The notes under the pieces are model-generated. The model did not search any database. It saw only the letters and a list, made by a program, of their open reading frames with translations, and was not told the origin of the DNA. From Flammeovirga sp. EKP202 (GTDB lineage Bacteria; Bacteroidota; Bacteroidia; Cytophagales; Flammeovirgaceae): 64,000 bases of DNA. Shown here in pieces: positions 62,450-64,000 of this stretch (position 1 is its first letter; each line of letters begins with the position of its first letter). Location: positions 29,655 to 93,654 of the forward strand of contig NZ_JACVVP010000029.1 in NCBI RefSeq assembly GCF_014534745.1. Direction: 5' to 3'. Position numbers and translations under genes: made by a program.

Positions 62450-63772
62450 ATGCATAAGATACTTCCTTTATTTTCTATAATACTTTTTCTTTTTACTAGT
62501 GTAGTAAAAGCCCAGCCTGAAAAATGGGAAATTGTCACCTCAGATAATTATGAGAATAAAGAAATCAGGTATTCTGATTATGTATATGATCCAAATGTAC
62601 GAACAGTACAGTTGTATGCTAAAGGAGGAAGTAGAAGTATACCTCAGTTAAATTCACCAGTTGTTAGGTTAGATCAACAGTTTCCTCTCATATTAGAATT
62701 TGACCTTTTTGGGGATGATGCCGATTATTTTGAAGCAGAAATTGAACATTGTAATAAGGATTGGACCCCTTCGGAACTTCAACCTATCGAATTTATGCAG
62801 AGTTATAATTCCTTTAAGTTGAATGATTTTGACTTTTCAATGAATACAAGTGTTCCTTATGTCCATTTTATTTTTCAATTACCGAAAGTAAAGATGTCTG
62901 GGAATTATTTATTAAAAGTTTATCGAGAAGGGGATAAGGATGATTTGATCATAACAAAACGTTTTGTGGTGTACGAAAAAACAGCTTCTATCGCTTCCAA
63001 AATGGTAGAGATGAGAGGAAGTGAAAGAAGATACATGCAGCAAATTGATTTTACGGTGAATTATGGAGGGCTTACTGTAGTTAATCCTAAGAGAGATTTT
63101 TCGGTGACAATTCTACAAAATGGAAGATGGGATAATCCTATCGTCAATCTTTTACCTCGTTTTGTGAGAGGACATGAGCAAGTGATGGATTATAGTTATT
63201 ATGATGGTGAAAATGCTTTTCTCGGTTTGAACGAATTTAGAGTGTTTGAAATTAGTAGTGTTAACACTAGTGGAGCATCGGTATCTTCCACTGACATTAT
63301 GAAGAACTTTAGAAAAGTGAGACTAAGATCAGACCTTGTTAGAAACAAAAAGGCATTTAACCAACAGCAAAATGATTATAATGGAGGGTATGTAATTGCT
63401 GTTTTTGGAAAAACCGATTATTGGGTGGAATCGGATTATATGGAGGTGTTTTTTACCCTAAAATCCGAAACTCCTTTTGCAGGTGATGTGTATGCCTATG
63501 GTGGTTTTTCACAATGGCAATTGAATGAAGAGAATAAAATGATATATGATGAACGACAAAAAGCTTATGTAGGGTCGACTATTGTAAAGCAAGGCCGATA
63601 TGATTATATGTATACAGTGGTCAATACTTCTAAAATGACTAGAGATGATGTAGAAATAGAAGGGAGCTTTAACCTTACAAGGAATCAATATGAGATATTA
63701 GTGTACTACCGAGGGCCTGGAGATAGAGCCGATCGAGTAGTAGGTTATCGAAGCTTATCTGCCAATAGATAA
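62450..63772 (+). CDS. DUF5103-family type IX secretion system plug-like protein
   Basis: A signal peptide is present (MHKILPLFSIILFLFTSVVKA, cleavage near residue 21). The mature part has the DUF5103 features: a YDPNVRTVQLY start, an F-D-L-F-G-D-D segment, an IEHCNKDWTPSELQ block and a C-terminal DVYAYGGFSQWQLNEENKM strand pair. Family members act as the periplasmic plug of the SprA translocon of the type IX secretion system. The length of 440 residues is typical. It supports assignment of the host to Bacteroidota. Confidence 0.8.
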   Translation: MHKILPLFSIILFLFTSVVKAQPEKWEIVTSDNYENKEIRYSDYVYDPNVRTVQLYAKGGSRSIPQLNSPVVRLDQQFPLILEFDLFGDDADYFEAEIEHCNKDWTPSELQPIEFMQSYNSFKLNDFDFSMNTSVPYVHFIFQLPKVKMSGNYLLKVYREGDKDDLIITKRFVVYEKTASIASKMVEMRGSERRYMQQIDFTVNYGGLTVVNPKRDFSVTILQNGRWDNPIVNLLPRFVRGHEQVMDYSYYDGENAFLGLNEFRVFEISSVNTSGASVSSTDIMKNFRKVRLRSDLVRNKKAFNQQQNDYNGGYVIAVFGKTDYWVESDYMEVFFTLKSETPFAGDVYAYGGFSQWQLNEENKMIYDERQKAYVGSTIVKQGRYDYMYTVVNTSKMTRDDVEIEGSFNLTRNQYEILVYYRGPGDRADRVVGYRSLSANR

Positions 63773-63925
63773 TTTTTTTCATCTATAATTAACATTTAAT
63801 TCATTGAGAAATAAGACGTTTACATTGGTTAGCAGAAAAAAGTTTTAAAGATACTTGCACAGTTAAGAAAATACCTACACCTTTGCACCGCGTTAAACAA
63901 AAACAGTCCTTTTGAGAGACACATT

Positions 63926-64000
63926 CGGGATGTAGCACAGTCCGGTTAGTGTACCTGGTTTGGGACCAGGGGGTCGCAGGTTCGAATCCTGCCATCCCGA
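63926..64000 (+). tRNA. tRNA-Pro(UGG)
   Basis: The acceptor stem CGGGATG pairs with CATCCCG, with discriminator A at 64000. The anticodon stem CCTGG/CCAGG encloses the loop TTTGGGA, whose anticodon is TGG (63961-63963). A GTTCGAATC T-loop is present. CCA is not encoded within the window. Confidence 0.95.

Noticed and set aside
63801..63995. Minus-strand ORF over the tRNA
   Set aside because: It is antisense to the tRNA-Pro and its upstream region; tRNA genes often give such spurious ORFs.
1..64000. CRISPR arrays and insertion sequences
   Set aside because: No regularly spaced identical repeats of CRISPR length and no transposase gene with terminal inverted repeats were found by reading.

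Overview
The window is AT-rich DNA from a Bacteroidota bacterium, probably a marine Cytophagales relative such as a Flammeovirga-like organism. This rests on a type IX secretion plug-like protein (62450-63772), a Bacteroidota-style tyrosine recombinase, weak ribosome binding sites and codon use; the genus is an inference. The DNA falls into two parts. About 1-55,240 is an accessory island with an integrase at its right end and a left end outside the window. About 55,400-64,000 is ordinary chromosome: a DnaJ/TPR protein, PepE peptidase, an HdrB-like plus ferredoxin/membrane redox pair, the T9SS plug protein and tRNA-Pro(UGG).

Left part of the island (1-2.7 kb): the end of a Toprim-domain gene, then a tightly coupled trio of HEPN-like protein, unknown protein with a hydrophobic tail, and SecB-like chaperone, closed by a strong terminator. 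This has the layout of a toxin-antitoxin-chaperone module. A repeat-rich control region follows, with helically phased TACGTT repeats and two copies of a paired AGATCAAA site around a small divergent DNA-binding gene.

The centre (3.8-27.4 kb) is a long co-directional virus-like cassette. It encodes a transglutaminase-like protein and a paralogous basic helical-repeat protein, both with C-terminal membrane anchors. It also has a candidate capsid gene isolated between two hairpins, small beta-rich proteins, three modular spike-like proteins, a GT25/pyruvyl-transferase fusion and a very basic 469-residue protein. Further on are a peptidoglycan-binding protein, a membrane-anchored GH108 muramidase, a DNA methylase, a 1256-residue SNF2-type helicase, a RadA/DnaB-like ATPase and a spanin-like protein. 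I see no terminase, portal, tail tube or tape measure. Many structural-region proteins carry a single membrane segment, so I read this as a possible integrated tailless, membrane-containing virus. That reading is an inference.

The right part (27.6-53.8 kb) is a defence island. It holds a CoiA-like nuclease/coiled-coil gene with two long overlapping frames, an XRE-ImmA/PIN-like pair, and a four-gene ubiquitin-like operon (tandem Ubl, E1-like ThiF without a catalytic cysteine, DUF6527-like protein, small partner). Next come a DISARM-related trio (1776-residue DUF1998-type helicase with a C-terminal nuclease-like domain, SNF2 helicase, Eco57I-like methylase), a frameshifted uracil-DNA glycosylase, HD and HNH proteins, and McrBC. 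The tyrosine recombinase that follows has unusual active-site residues.
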